In this document: one piece after another, positions 23,528-36,179 of the stretch
How positions within the stretch are numbered: position 1 is the stretch's first letter
How the letters are laid out: every line of letters starts with the position of its first letter
NCBI RefSeq assembly: GCF_018873765.1
Contig: NC_057922.1
Span: 18,195,563-18,259,562 of the forward strand
Direction of reading: 5' to 3'
Source of the DNA: Telopea speciosissima
Lineage: Eukaryota; Streptophyta; Magnoliopsida; Proteales; Proteaceae
DNA: 64,000 nt
Notes under the pieces: generated by a model
Told to the model about the DNA's origin: nothing
The model's database searches: none
The model's input: only the letters and a program-made list of their open reading frames with translations
Position numbers and translations under genes: made by a program

Positions 23528-24519
23528 TCCACTCAAAACACCATTGGTTATGGTCATGGTCAAGGTACAGTTCAAAGTCAATGGTTAATCACACCATGAT
23601 TGGATCACATATCGGTATTTGAATGCATTACGTACTAGATGAGGCCGGATCCTCTGCACGTACTAGAGAGTAACTAGTTTTCATGTACGATCCTTATTTG
23701 ACACCTGCTCGATCTCTTGATTGAGGGCTTCTCTTCGTTATTTTATTTTCCTTCTTTCATATTTCTTCAATTTTACCTTTTGTTATTGTTTTTTTTTTTT
23801 TTTCTTTATTTATGAGAATGCAAAGAACTTAATTAAACAAAATGTTTTCAAAATTGTCCCTAAAACACACTTGAAGATCGATTAAGCTTAGCTTGCCTAG
23901 CACATTTATCTGCTATTGCTACTACCTTCTTGTCTTTCTTTTTGATACATATAGATCCAAAAGTATGCAATATGCATGAATTTCAAAATTATCATAAAAT
24001 AAATTATAATTCTCACAAGGCCATTCTTTAGGTTCTTTGCATCAAAATATAAACTACCTCTTGGGAATCCATCTAGATTGCTGTATGTGTCCACTCCTGC
24101 CTTACGCTCCTTGCTGTAAAGCCTGCCATAGCATCTGCAATTCTAATTGTTAAGAGTTTTCTACGAAACCATTGTTAACAAGTGTCACTAGAAATTGTGT
24201 ATTAGTTATCAAAATAGAGGTCCATCATACAAAACCAGTATTTGAGTCATCCATAGAAAATAAAAGCAAATGGAAAGAATCGAGAGGACAAAAGTTCTGT
24301 CAAATCTATAAAAAAAATTGGATTTTAAACAAAAGATTCAAACATATCTTCAAAGGAAGAGAAACATAGGTATTTAGACCTCAGTCCGAATGGCCTTGCT
24401 ACCAAAATCCTTTTAGAAAAGTCATATGAGAGGAAAAAGTATCATTCAATTTACACAAAAACAACAATAGGGGTTAGCATTAATGAATGGCATCAGTTTA
24501 CTCTTGACAGCTAATGCAC
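23528..24519. other. Intergenic, no gene seen
   Basis: AT-rich sequence with a T-run at about 23790. No coding evidence. Confidence 0.5.
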
Positions 24520-25600
24520 TTACTAATACTTTCCATAGAAAAACTTAGAATTAGGATGAATCTTTACATGCCAAATAACCTTCCATAACTTCCTTAAAGA
24601 GCATCCATTATTTGTTTGATGACAATGAATAGTCAACCATTTAACAACTAGTTTAGTAGAAAAATCCCCAAATCTCAATAAAGGGCAAAGCCATGAGTCT
24701 TCTATAGGAGAGGAACATAACTTTCGAATTTCATTTACAAAATTAGTTGGAAATAAAGCATTAAGGAATCCTATATTCCAAGCACCTTGCATTATTAACT
24801 CATTGACATTAGTATACACAGGATTAGGAGAAACCGAAGAAGGAAGGATATGGATCCTTTATTTCCGTGCACCCCACACATAGCAAGGTAGAAAAGACCG
24901 TCTTACCCCCGCTCGGGCAGGGGTAAGGCAGTCTTTTCACCACCTTGTTGTGTCTGCTGCACACGGCGCAATACGGGCAGCTCGGCAGTAGAGGGATCTG
25001 ACCCTCATTCTCAAAATAGAAGTATTAAAATCATCTCTTATTTTTCTACAAACCATGTTCCTAAATAAAGGCAAAATCTTAGTAATACTATTCCATATCC
25101 GCTCTTAGACTTGATAGACGTATGTAAAAAAGAAGTATGATTAAAGTATTTCCCTTTAAGAACCTTCACCCAAAGTTGAAGACGGCGGGTCAAAACTCTC
25201 CGTGCTAATTAAGTAATAATTCTTTATTACGGATAGTAAAAAGCCTAAACTCTAACCCTCCTAACCATTTGGGTTGGCAAATGTTTGACCAACTAACATG
25301 ATGCCATCTTTGCTTATCACCTTTCACACTTATCCAAAACCTTGAGTTAATTGAATCAAGTTTGGAACAAAATATATTGAGAATTAAGAAACAAGAACAA
25401 GACATCCAGTATGTTGGAATGGAAAAAATAAATCTACCAGCCAAGAGAGCATACGAATTTTCCAACTAACTAAATTCTTTTCAACCTTATTCACTAAACC
25501 TCGCCATACCTGAGATTTATTCTTACCCATAAAAACTGGAGTACTGTGTACATAAATCTGGCATAGGAACCACGCGACCAGACAGCATTCTTTTTTCGAT
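24520..25600 (-). pseudogene. L1-type LINE fragment, interrupted
   Basis: On the minus strand the C-terminal part of a reverse transcriptase is readable at 25205-25600 (FSIPTYWMSCSCFL; SRFWISVKGDKQRWHHVSW; QPKWLGGLEFRLFTIRNKELLL). A zf-RVT-type region follows at 24523-24819 (GAWNIGFLNALFP; FSTKLVVKWL; LWKVIWHVKIHPNSKFF). Frames change between the parts, and a MITE-like foldback (about 24857-25003) sits between them. It is a truncated, dead copy. Confidence 0.75.
24857..25003. mobile_element. Foldback MITE nested in LINE fragment
   Basis: The left end GGATCCTTTATTTCCGTGC resembles the reversed right end AGATCCCTCTACTGCCGAGC. The interior has a second inverted pair (AGACCGTCTTACCCCCGC and GGGGTAAGGCAGTCTTTTC). 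It is related to the element at 23366. The target duplication is unclear. Confidence 0.55.
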
Positions 25601-25749
25601 ATAGGTAAGTCTAAGGCTTTACGTGACCTGGGCTCATGCTCTATGCCAAGCTTGGCCCATTTATTCACTGGGCTTCACATCTCAATTCTTAGTTGGGCCG
25701 TTCTAATGAGAGAATTTTACGCGACTGTGCACACTCATCTCTCTCTCTC

Positions 25750-26463
25750 TGTATATGTCTCCCATATATAAATTAGAGAATTCACCCGTCGCACTCTTGT
25801 TTTGCTTTCGGAGAATTCCAGTCAGCTTCCCCCCGGCGAAAGTATGTCCCCCTTTTTTCCTTATTTTCTCCTTTAATTCGAAATTAACAAAAGAGAAATT
25901 AAAGAGAAGATATGAGGGTTAGTTCGTATTCAGATCTGAAATGAATTTCTGTTGATCTCGAAATTTTTTGTTGGAGAGATTCGTCGAAAGCTTGTGATGG
26001 TATTGTTGTTTTGATTTCATTTATGTTTAAACAGGTTGATCTGCATCTGCAATTTGAAGTTTTACGACGTCGTCTGTGATAATTTCTCTTTTTTATCATC
26101 TTGCAGTCAGTTCTCTGCTCTGTGTTCTAGATTTGTAATTTAGATATCCGTTAATTTCGTTCTTTGCTTTCAATTTCTTTCGAACTAATTGTTTATAGAG
26201 TTTTCTCTCTTTCTGCATTTTTCTTATAATCAACTTTTAGTAATGTTCTTTGCATGCTTTGGTTCGATTTTGCTTTAAGTTTCTATTACGAGTAGAGCGT
26301 ATTTTGTAGCCATTTTTCGGTATCTATATCGTTCTCTTTGTAGAATTGCTCATGCTGGGTATTTTGTTGAAATTCTTGGTAGGGTGACCATCTACTACTG
26401 ATAGCCGGTCTAACTGTTTTCAAGAAGGGAAGAAAGAGCAAAAGAGTCTGAACCTTGCGGCCC
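25750..26463 (+). promoter_or_regulatory. Promoter and 5' leader of Bet1-type SNARE gene
   Basis: A CT-rich stretch and TATA-like CATATATAAAT near 25765 precede a leader exon ending at 25841 (CGAAA before gtatgt). The leader resumes at 26383 after TTGGTAG and reaches the ATG at 26464. No upstream ATG competes in the second leader exon. Confidence 0.55.
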
Positions 26464-29400
26464 ATGAATCCCAGGAGGTTTGTCTCCGGTTACTTTCCCT
26501 TTGTCATTTGTCCTCTGCAATTTCATTTGGTCGGTGATTCAGTTCGATTATGATTAAGCTAATTCCCTGCCATTCTGCAACTCTTTAGTAGTTTCATTCA
26601 TCCTAGATTTGTAATTTTTTGTTGAATTAGATGATGTAATACATTCACGCTGGATTTGTAATTCTGGGCTAAATTTTCTGAAATAACAAGATAAAGAGAT
26701 TGTTGTATTTTTCCCTCTCCTCTTTTTTATTTTTCTTTCACACGTAGCTAAAATTTCTTGCTGTGTTCCTCAATTGTGCCTCATATTTTTTGTTCTTTTA
26801 AAAGGGTGTACCCAGTGCATGAGACTCCCGCCACTGCGGGGTCTGGGGTCATACTGTACACAGCCTTACTCCTGCTTTTGCAAAGAGGAACAATTGCCTT
26901 CAAATCTTCCACATCTGCTTACATTATAAAACTAAAGTAAAATAAAACTGTTTTCTTTTATATTTTGTCACTACAAAATGTTTTTGGTGGCCCTTATTGG
27001 TTCATTTTCTTCTCTAGTCACTGCTGGATTTTCTAGTTGTCTGTACTGATTTTTGAAGATAACTTAGTTCAAAGAGGGGTTTTGAATATTATGTTTAGTT
27101 ATTTGTGCAGACTGCATAACTTATTTCAAAGAGCGATTTTGAATTCCATGATTAGTTATATGTACAGACTGCATAATTTGTTCAGAGATTTTTTCTTAGA
27201 TTACTTATTTGCTTCTGTTGATATGATATTTTGTACTGTACTGTTTTACTGGAAGAATATAATTTAAGACCAAACCTCTCCAACTATATTTTTTATTTAG
27301 AATGTGGGCATCTGTATATCATAATTAATGGATAATGCCTTATCTAGTTGATGAACAGAATATTTCTTATGCCTAATGTAATCCAGTCTCCAACCAGAAA
27401 ATTCTAGTATAATAGTATTGAAGGATCGCAGAAACAGAAAAATAAACCAGAATGTAGAGAAAATTTGTAACTTAAGACAGTCAAATCAGAATGACCCATT
27501 AATTCAATTGAAATGCTCTATTCTACTCGTGGAACAGACCTGCAGAATCTAAACTAATTCTGATTACAGAATAAGTAGTTGCAACAAAGACTTTGTGCTA
27601 CGAGGAAAACTAATAGCAAAACTAGAATAGCAATATCGATCAGAAAATTTCAGATCTGATAGCAGAACTTCAGAAAGTTGAATAACAGAATCTGATGTCT
27701 CAATTTATAGCTAACTCAATAACTGAAGAGACAATAAAAGAACCTAAGTGAATCAGAATAGTAAAGAGGGATGCCCCAGAGAGTGTAGAACTAGCAGAAA
27801 CTGACCTGTGAACAAAAAAGAGAACAATGGAATCTCAAATTGATAACCACAAGTGAACAAGAGAAATAAATAATAGAATCCCACAAATCAGTGACCTGTT
27901 GAAGCTGCAAATAGAGTTAAATGAACCTTGTAGATGTAGGAAGAAACCCCAAATAAGGAGCACGATCAGAACAGAGAGAAAAGGAGATCGATCAGCTTTT
28001 AGGGTTTGGAAAACCCTAGTTTCTCTTGAGATTGATAGTGGGGGTTGTTCCCTGCTGTGTTGGCTGATGATGATGGATCTTGGCAGAAATAATTTGTTGA
28101 TGTAGTTTCAAGATATTAATGAGAACAATCTGCAGAAAAAAAATCCCAGCAACGTGAAGAACTCTTGATTGATTGGACAGCTTTAGGGTTTCTCTCTCTC
28201 TCTCTCTCTCTCTGATCGATTGGACAGCTTTAGGGTTTCTCTCTCTCTGATCGATTGGACAGCTTTAGGGTTTCTCTCTCTCTCTCTCTCTCTCAAATTT
28301 GAATTTGGAAATTGTTTCTAAATCTCCGATGGATATCGAATCGAATTCGGATATCGGCTAGGATAGCCGAATACGGATGCGGATAGTACTATGTTCGGAC
28401 CGAATTCGATCCGTTTACATCTCTAGCTTCTATGCTCAAAAGTTTTGGCAGAATCCAAGGGATATATTCCCTTTTAATACCAATCTCGTTTTCAGCCAAA
28501 AGACCCCCAAAACAGGGTTGCCACCAGCCTCTCTTTGGTTATCCCTTGTTGTGATTCAACTCCGAACATCAGCAGTATATGGACAGCAGTAAAGGATGAT
28601 GATTAATCCTTCCAAACCCAAGTTAAATCAATCTCAACAAACTCGTGTAACGATAGGAGAAAGAACACTTGAGAGAACAAAACAGAAAATAGAGAAGATA
28701 TGACCTTTCATTTCTCACCAATAGGCCTAGATCAGAATCCTTCCAATCCCCAGAGCTTCCCACTCTCAACTGAGTCTCACAGCAGCAATAAAGGCAATAG
28801 CCATTCATTTTTATTAATTCGTTGGACGCCAAGAATAGGCTACAAGCTTTGATTTGAAAAGAAAATAGTTCCTAGCTAGGTAAGAAACCTGTCTGAGCAC
28901 ACTTACATAGCCAATAGGAAACTTAAATGAAACTCTACACTAGGTAAAGGACTTAAACTTAAGTAAATCCTGTATTCCTACCTCCTACCCATAATTTAGG
29001 CCCATTACAAAGAAAACCCATTGGACCAAAGGCCCAACATATATATAACCCAACCCAAGGCTTGTTTTTACTAAAATAAGCCAATTCTATGTTTTATCTG
29101 CATCATTTTCTCTCTATAATTCATACCAAACTTGTTAGGGAGCAAAACTTAAAATTCTTGGTAGAAGGTGATGGTGGTGATGAGGATTCTTCATTTTCAC
29201 ATTCATTTAAAAGCAAAGTTACAAATTTCTCCATGGTCACTGCCTTAACAAGGCGGGAGCCTTCTACTTGCGTTCTTGGTCTTGACCTCAAACTTTTCAC
29301 ACGATCCCTATATCATGTATTCTCCTACCTTCACAAACCTCTCAAATGCAGTTTCCTTTGAAAGACACTTACCAAGTCTGCCCGCTACTTTCTTGGCTTT

Positions 29401-32400
29401 ATTTTCATTGGTATTCTTGCTTTACTTGTCAGAATTTCTAATTCTGTCTTCCTTTCCATGGATGGTCTCATTGGCCTGTTTGCCTGCTACTTTCTTTGGC
29501 ATTTGTGAGATAACCATGGTATAAATTGCAAGCATAATAATTCTTGTCATGCTTCACAACTCCTTTTTGTAAACTTCTTGTGCCTAGTTTAACGTCAAGA
29601 CTCATATGCAATGTACTGCCATCAATGACTTTGATCATCTTCAGCTACGAGTCAGCAGAAGCAGGCTACTACAGATCAAAGGTTGTATGAATCCCCCCAA
29701 AAAGAAATAATGGAGAATAAAAAGGAGAAATCAAAGGTAGGATAATAGCAGAAATCTGCTCTTCTGGTTATATGGCCAGGGGATTAAGTAAATTAAACCC
29801 ATGCTATTGATTAAAAAATCATATCTAGGGAACTATCTATCCTTCGATAACAAATATAACCTATAGTCCTAACAAAATTTAATATTATGGATCCCCCAAA
29901 ATCTACAAATGCTAAGTACTAGTGACGTTGCAGCATTATTGTGGCTAGACTGGCATGACCCGATCTAGAAACCGAAACCGAGGCAAACAAGAACCCAACC
30001 AGGATTTTTGGTCTAATTAAAGATATGTTTGCTGATGTGATGACTAGCATTAGAACGGCAGGGGGCCAAGACAGTGAATTCCCAATTTCAATTGGGTTAC
30101 ACCAAGGATCAGCTTTAAGCCCTTACCTGTTTGCGTTTATCACTGACGATCTAACCAGAGGCATACAAGATGAGGTCCCTTGGTGTATGATCTTTGCAAG
30201 TGATATTGCTTTAGTGGATGAGACTCAAGCAAGGATTGACACCAAAGTGGAGCTATGGAGATCAACTTTGAAATCAATAGGCCTGAAAATAAGCAGAACT
30301 AAGATTGAATATATGGTGTTTAACTTTAGCAACAGTGGGACGGATAATGAGGCAGTGAATATTGGTGAGAGGGAGATCCCACAAAGTCAGTATTTTAGAT
30401 ATCTGGAGTCAAATAGTAAATAAGGAGGGCGACATAGAGGACGACGTTTCCTAGAGGATTAAAATAGGATGGATGAAGTGGAGAAGTGCGTCCGGAGTTT
30501 TGTGTGATCGGCGTATCCCTTTAACGCTTAAAGGAAAATTTTATGGGACTGTCATTAGACCAGCTATGATGTACGGTGTGGAACGTTGGCTATGAAGTAG
30601 TGTCATATAAATAAACTTGGTGTGGCAGAGATGAGGATGTTGAGACAGATGTGCGGGAAAACTAGGTAGGATAATGTAAGAAATGACCATATTAGAACTG
30701 GATTGGGAGTAGCTCCGTTTCATGATAAACTTAGAGAGTCATTTGAGGTGGCATGGCCATGTTCAACGGAGGCCATCGGATGCCCCAGTTCAAAGGAGCG
30801 ACCTGATCCAGATTGAGGGAACCAAAAGAGCTAAGAGGCAGGACTAAGATAACCATAGGATAAGTGGTGAAGAAAGACATACTTAGCCTAGGCCTTACTC
30901 CTTGTATGACTTCAAATAGAGCTGAGTGGAGAGCGAAGATCCACGTGTTCGATCCCATTGAGTTGGGCTATGATGTTGTGACATTGATGTTAATACACTC
31001 CTTTCTCAAGGCCCGAAGCTCAGTTATGATGCGGTTCGTTGCTAAGTCGGGTCGATGCTCTAGAGTTTGTGCCATTGTTGTGTGCTTCTTCCCTTTAATT
31101 TTTGTTTCTTCTGGGCTCCATGTAGCTGACCGCATTTAGTTGGGATAAGGCTGAGTTGTTGTTGTAAGGGTTAGTAGGTATTTATTTATTTTCCCAACCG
31201 ATGGGGTACAGCTGAATGTTTTCCATATCAATCTTGTCTATTACTAATGATTGGGTGGGTCAAACTTGCTCCAATTAAAATTGGTATTCTTTTAATTTCT
31301 TGGGCGCACGATAAGAGTTATTAGGGTGTATGAATTGCTCATCCATCTTTTAAGTCCCAAACTCTCTCTCTCTCTCTCTTAGGAGTATCTGTGTAATCAT
31401 GTTGTTCTGATATATATTAATTGTCTTGTTTATTTTTATGTTCATTGCTTCCATCACTTATTTTTTATTTGTTGAGTTGCAGGGAATTGCGTAACCATAG
31501 AACCGCTCTCTTTGATGGCATTGAGGAGGGTGGGATTAGAGCCTCCTCATCATACTCTTCCCATGAAATTGATGAACACGACAATGATAGAGCTGTTGAT
31601 GGATTGCAAGACAGAGTCAATCTACTGAAGAGAGTAAGTAAAACAACTTTTGGTTACCTTAATTATATATTTGTGGCTTGTCTTCTTGACTATGGCAGGA
31701 TGTGTTCGTATTGTACCATAATACATGATTTGCATCTTGATTGATGGTGAAATTTGTTGTTTTAACTATATATAATTGTTTATTTTTCCATGTTATGGTT
31801 TTTTACGAAGTGAAGATGGTAAAGTACTAATAAGGGATGAGGACATTAAGGTGTGATGGAATAATTACTAAATGAAGACATTTCGAGTAATAGTGTCCTG
31901 GAAGGCTACATTACCCATCAAGATTCAAGACACATGTCATAAGTATTAAAAAAAATTAGGGTGTCTAAAGTAAAAGAAGCTTTAAGGAGGATGAAAGTAG
32001 GCTAGGCACTAGGTCTAGATGGGGTCTCAATAGATGTGTGGAAGAGCTTAGGAATTTGTGGTTTATCTTGGCTAACCAAGTTGTTTAATAAGATTATGAG
32101 CACAAGAAAAATGCTAGATGAATGGAGGAGAAGCATTGTGGTTCTAATTTATTAAAAAAAAAAATTGTGATATCTAAAGTTGCAATAACAATAGAGGGCA
32201 TAAAACTAATCAGTCATACTATGAAATTATGGGAGAGAGTTATTGAAACTCGCCTAAGATAAGAAACTACTATTACGGAGAACCAATTTGGTTTTATGCT
32301 AGGAAATCCACAACAGAACCTATTTAGTTAGGAGACTCAAGGATAGATTTTGAGATTGCAAGAAGGATCTCCATATGGCCTTTATTGACCTAAAAGAAGC

Positions 32401-35400
32401 TTATGATAGAGTCGCTTGAGAGTTAATCTGGCAAGTACTAGAGAAGAGAAGTGTTTCAAATAAAAATATGGACATTGTTAAAGATATGCATAATGGTGTG
32501 GTAACTAGTGTAACAACTGTGGGGGGGTCAAAGCAGTGAATTCCCAATTACAACTGGGTTAAATCAAGGATCAACTTTAAACCCTTATTTGTTTGTACTT
32601 ACCATAGATGATTTAAGGAGAGACATTCAAGATCAGATTTCTTGGTGTATGCTTTTTGTTGATGATATTGTTTTGGTGGATGAGAAAAAATTAACATCAA
32701 GTTTGAATTATGGAGATCTACCTTGGAATCAAAAGGTTTTAAGATAAATAGAACGAAAAGAGAGTATATGCTGTGCAACTTTAGTTACACTAGGTGGTGA
32801 AAATTGATGAGAGGGAGATTTCGCAAAGTGATTATTTTAGGCATCTTCGTTGAATCATAAATAATGATGGTGATATAGAGGACAATGTTTCATAGAGAAC
32901 TAAAATAAGATGGATGAAGTGGAGAGGTACGTCTGGAGTGTTGTGTGATCGACATATTCTTTTTAAACTAAAGGGAAATTTTCTAGGATAGTCATACGAC
33001 CAGTTATGTTGTATAGTGCGGAATGTTGGGCAGTTAGGAAGCATCATATAGATAAACGATGGATGTGTGGGAAAACTAGGAAGGATAAAGTAAGGAATGA
33101 TTAAATTAGAGCTGATTTGGGAGTAGCTCTAATACATGGTAAGTTATGAAAAAGTCGTTAGAAGGTGGCATGGCCATGTTCAACGAAGGCCGCTAAATGC
33201 TCCAGTACAGAGGAGTGATTTGATTCAGATTGAAGGAGCTAAAAGAGCCAGAGGCAGACCTAAAATGACTTTGGGATAAGTGGGGACAAAAGACATGCAT
33301 AGCTTAGGCCTTGTATGATGCAGCTTAGCCACCTAGATGGCTTATTTTAGTGGAAATATTGGGTTGGGTTATGTATGCATTGGGCCTTTGATTCCATGTG
33401 TTTTCTTTGTAATGGTCCACTTTTATGGGCCTAAAATATGTGTAGAAGGTAGGTAATGTAGTCCTAGATAGACAAGGGGTCTACTAGGAGCCATGTAAAA
33501 CTGGATCTGCTAAGCTACTGGTTTAGAGGGCAGATTTTGATGAACTTGGTCAAGACAAGGGTTAGACTTGGGGTATTGGGTTTGAATTTTATAGGGTAAA
33601 GCAGGGCAGGTTTAGGGGAGTCTAAAGAACCTGGTTTTGTGAGTTTTGAATGAGAATTTCAAAATCAGAAAAATTAGGGTTTCGGGTTTGGTTTTGGGGA
33701 AGGAGAAGGGGGTGAATTTTGGGTTTATAATGGGGGGTTGGTCCAAGGTTTGGATCGAATTTCCCAAATAGGGAGAGGAAGGTTCGATCCTAATATGGAG
33801 GGGTTTTGAGGGTAGGTTAGGTCTGGACAGGTTCTAGGTTATTTAGGGTTTAATGGATATGAGGAGGGATGTAGGATTTGAGGTAATAAATGGGACAGAA
33901 CTTAGGATCGAGTGAGGGGACTGGTCTAGGGATGCTGTGACTGAAAGTTGGATGGATTCTAATGGAGGAATAAGATGGAAAGTAATTGCAGCAATTAGAA
34001 ACACTTACTGGATTTGTAGAACAGCAACTAGAAACTGTAGAAGAGAACCTCCCGATCTGAACAGATGCAAAGAGTCAATCGGAGTCCACCGATTCCTTCA
34101 CCTTGAGATCCACAAGGCCTTCTTGAAGTAACTCTCAAGGAACACTCACAAAGGGAGCATGGCAGCAAAGCTGAAACAGATTTTAACAATAACCAAAAGT
34201 GGGGAGCCTCCCACGATTCTCTTAACTATTAATAAGATGGCCAAAGGCCCAAACCCTGATACAAGCTAAGTCAATCCTCTAAGGACCAATAGCAATACAA
34301 GATCCTCTAAGGAACAATAAAAATAGAAAACATAACTTAAACTGAACCAAAGGTTGAACCAGTTTGGTTCAACTTAAAACATTAAAAAAAAAAACACTTA
34401 GCTAAAAAACTAAGTATGTAAAACAGAAAATAAACTAAGATTAAAAATAACTAAGGCCTAATCTTGGGCTGTTTTATTTGCGGATGCTTGGATTTGCATC
34501 AGTAGGCATATGAGATTAGGCTTAGTTAGTTAGCTATTTAAGTTTTCCTATTTGTATTTTGATTCTTTTTTCAACTATGTTTTGTAATTAGCAATAGGAT
34601 TTAGTTTTCCTAGTCAGATTAGGATTCTTGTTTCATTTTCTATATATAGCTTGTAAGAGCCAAGGCTCATAACCCATAACCCAACCCAACCCGAGGCTTA
34701 TTTCCACTAAAAGTCTAAAATAAGCACTCTAGGTTACTTACCTGCGTCATTGTATTAAGTATGACCTCTAATAGAGCTGATTGAAGGGTTAACGATCCAT
34801 GTAGCCTACTCCATTTAGTTGGGATGGGATAAGGCTGAGGTGTTTATGTTGTAGTTGTTGTGGTCTTTTACGAAGTGAATAATTTGCATCTCGTGTATGT
34901 TCAAAAGTAAATAACATCCAAATTTTCCAGGGTAACAAGAACCCCTTTTGAAGTTCAAATCGGTTTCCAGTCATGAGGATATCTGGCTTGAAACCTTCTG
35001 CTGTATCCGGAAGTGGTTCTAAATTTGTTGTGTACCATAATTATAAATAGTGTGCAGTTTTCATGGATGGTGATCCAAAGAGGAATCGTTGGACAGGCAC
35101 CTATTCCTGCCACATGTCAGGTTGGAAGGGGCTGAAATTTTGTGGACATGTAGACCCCAAGGTCCCCTTCCTGGGTCTGCTAATGTGTCAAATTTCATCC
35201 CATATGGAATTGGCCAAGCGGAATAATATAATATTACTTTGAAAATCTGGGACAACAGGATGGTGCAGACCAATTCATGGATGGCTGAAATATATAATGG
35301 ATATCCTAATACAGGAGAGTATATTGTTGAATTGAGTTGAAACTCAACACTTGCCAAGTCAAGACCGTTTCTTAGATATCCAATGGTAGAAATTGCCCAT

Positions 35401-35611
35401 CATCTATCCAAGTCACAAAACTAGTTGCCCATCCAATACCGTTGTCCAGAAAACCTTTTGCCCCATAAATGCTTCCTTCATATTGGTCCTCACCATATTT
35501 TATGGCACATCTGCATTGCAAAAGTTCTTGCCTAAGCTAAGTTGGTAAGAAAGAGTCTGAGTGGTTAGTTTATTGGGTAATCAGGGTACATTCCCTTATG
35601 TAAAAAGGGTA

Positions 35612-35657
<46 letters not shown>

Positions 35658-36179
35658 GATCAATTAAGAGTTATAATTATAACAAAGTAGTGTACATGCT
35701 TCAAGGATATGCCACCAAAGCAAGTACTGATACATTTCATTAATATATGAACAGTTGACTGGAGATATACACGAGGAGGTTGAGAGTCATAACCGTGTAC
35801 TGGATCGAATGGTAAATTTAAACCAAATTATCTATAGTTGACTGAAAGGTATATTCTCGTCTTTTTTCTTACAAGGATTGTATTCATCAACCAGGGTAAT
35901 GATATGGATTCGTCAAGGGGAATCCTGTCTGGAACTGTGGATCGATTCAAGTCGGTATGCAGAGAAAATTCCTTGTCCTCTCTCTTTTTTTTTTTTTTTC
36001 TTTTCTTTTGAAATATGTCCTGCTCTTGTTGTACTCTTCTTTTTGAAGTGGATGTTTCATTATTAAATATGAACTCTTTACTGCTCTAGGTTTTCGAGAC
36101 CAAATCAAGTCGGAGAATGCTTACACTTGTGGCGTCTTTCGTTGTCATCTTCCTGATCATATACTATCTGACTAGATGA
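26464..36179 (+). CDS. BET11: Bet1-like Qc-SNARE (BET11/BET12 type)
   Basis: Bet1 SNAREs act in ER-Golgi and intra-Golgi membrane fusion. The coding exons are 26464-26477, 31483-31633, 35755-35811, 35895-35954 and 36090-36179, which give 123 residues, as expected for BET11/BET12; every junction is GT-AG and every phase agrees. The N-terminus is [20 protein letters not shown], followed by [20 protein letters not shown] and the SNARE heptads [20 protein letters not shown] and [20 protein letters not shown]. The C-terminus [16 protein letters not shown] is the tail anchor. Introns 1 (5.0 kb) and 2 (4.1 kb) are expanded by retroelements. Choice between BET11 and BET12 is not possible by eye. Confidence 0.95.
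27280..29105. repeat. Intron 1 repeat region with an element end related to 33316-34749
   Basis: The segment 28960-29105 is the reverse complement of the start of the 1,434-bp element (shared: GGCTTATTTTAGT, GGGTTGGGTTAT, TTGGGCCTTTG, TTTTCTTTGTAATGG) and ends CTGCATCA at 29105. The other end of this copy was not located. Within the region, 28170-28292 holds three tandem units of TTGGACAGCTTTAGGGTTTC separated by CT runs, and 28329-28425 carries a GGATATCGAATCGAATTCGG-type dispersed motif. No gene is seen. Confidence 0.5.
28193..28292. repeat. CT microsatellite with tandem TTGGACAGCTTTAGGGTTTC units
   Basis: Three near-identical units (GATYGATTGGACAGC plus TTTAGGGTTTC) alternate with (CT)n of different lengths in BET11-type intron 1. 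Confidence 0.8.
30010..31170 (+). pseudogene. RTE-clade LINE copy 1, 5'-truncated, in SNARE intron 1
   Basis: The reverse transcriptase part (30025-30423) reads [40 protein letters not shown] and [10 protein letters not shown], then [19 protein letters not shown]. These are RTE-clade motifs. The catalytic box should be FADD but is FASD here, so the first catalytic Asp is replaced by Ser. Downstream the frame is broken by stops. The 3' end has the RTE-style TTGGGATAAGGCTGAGTTG followed by TTG repeats (about 31140-31165). It is in the same orientation as the host gene. Confidence 0.8.
31960..33315 (+). pseudogene. RTE-clade LINE copy 2, 5' part, in SNARE intron 2
   Basis: Heavily mutated frames still read [37 protein letters not shown] and [20 protein letters not shown]. 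The catalytic FVDD is intact, but many stops interrupt it. DNA similarity to copy 1 extends through CGAAGGCCGCTAAATGCTCC and GCTTAGGCCTTGTA, where the nested 1,434-bp element begins. The 3' remainder resumes at 34755. Confidence 0.8.
33316..34749. mobile_element. 1,434-bp element nested in RTE copy 2 (TG...CA ends, 5-bp TSD)
   Basis: The element begins TGATGCAG and ends CTGCGTCA, and is flanked by TTGTA at 33311-33315 and 34750-34754; removing it restores homology with RTE copy 1. TG...CA ends plus a 5-bp duplication suggest a solo LTR. But the first and last about 70 bp are also inverted copies (CTTATTTTAG, TGGAAATA, GGGTTGGGTTATG), which an LTR should not need. A TATA-like CTATATATAGC near 34640 fits an LTR promoter. 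The interior has no intact ORF. The class is unresolved: solo LTR or non-autonomous TIR element. Confidence 0.75.
34755..34862 (+). pseudogene. RTE LINE copy 2, 3' remainder
   Basis: AGTATGACCTCTAATAGAGC and TTGGGATGGGATAAGGCTGA followed by TTG-rich sequence match the 3' end of copy 1 (about 30900-31165). It continues the copy interrupted at 33315. Confidence 0.75.
35604..35654. repeat. CT microsatellite
   Basis: An uninterrupted (CT)n run of about 25 units in SNARE intron 2, shortly before exon 3. Confidence 0.9.
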
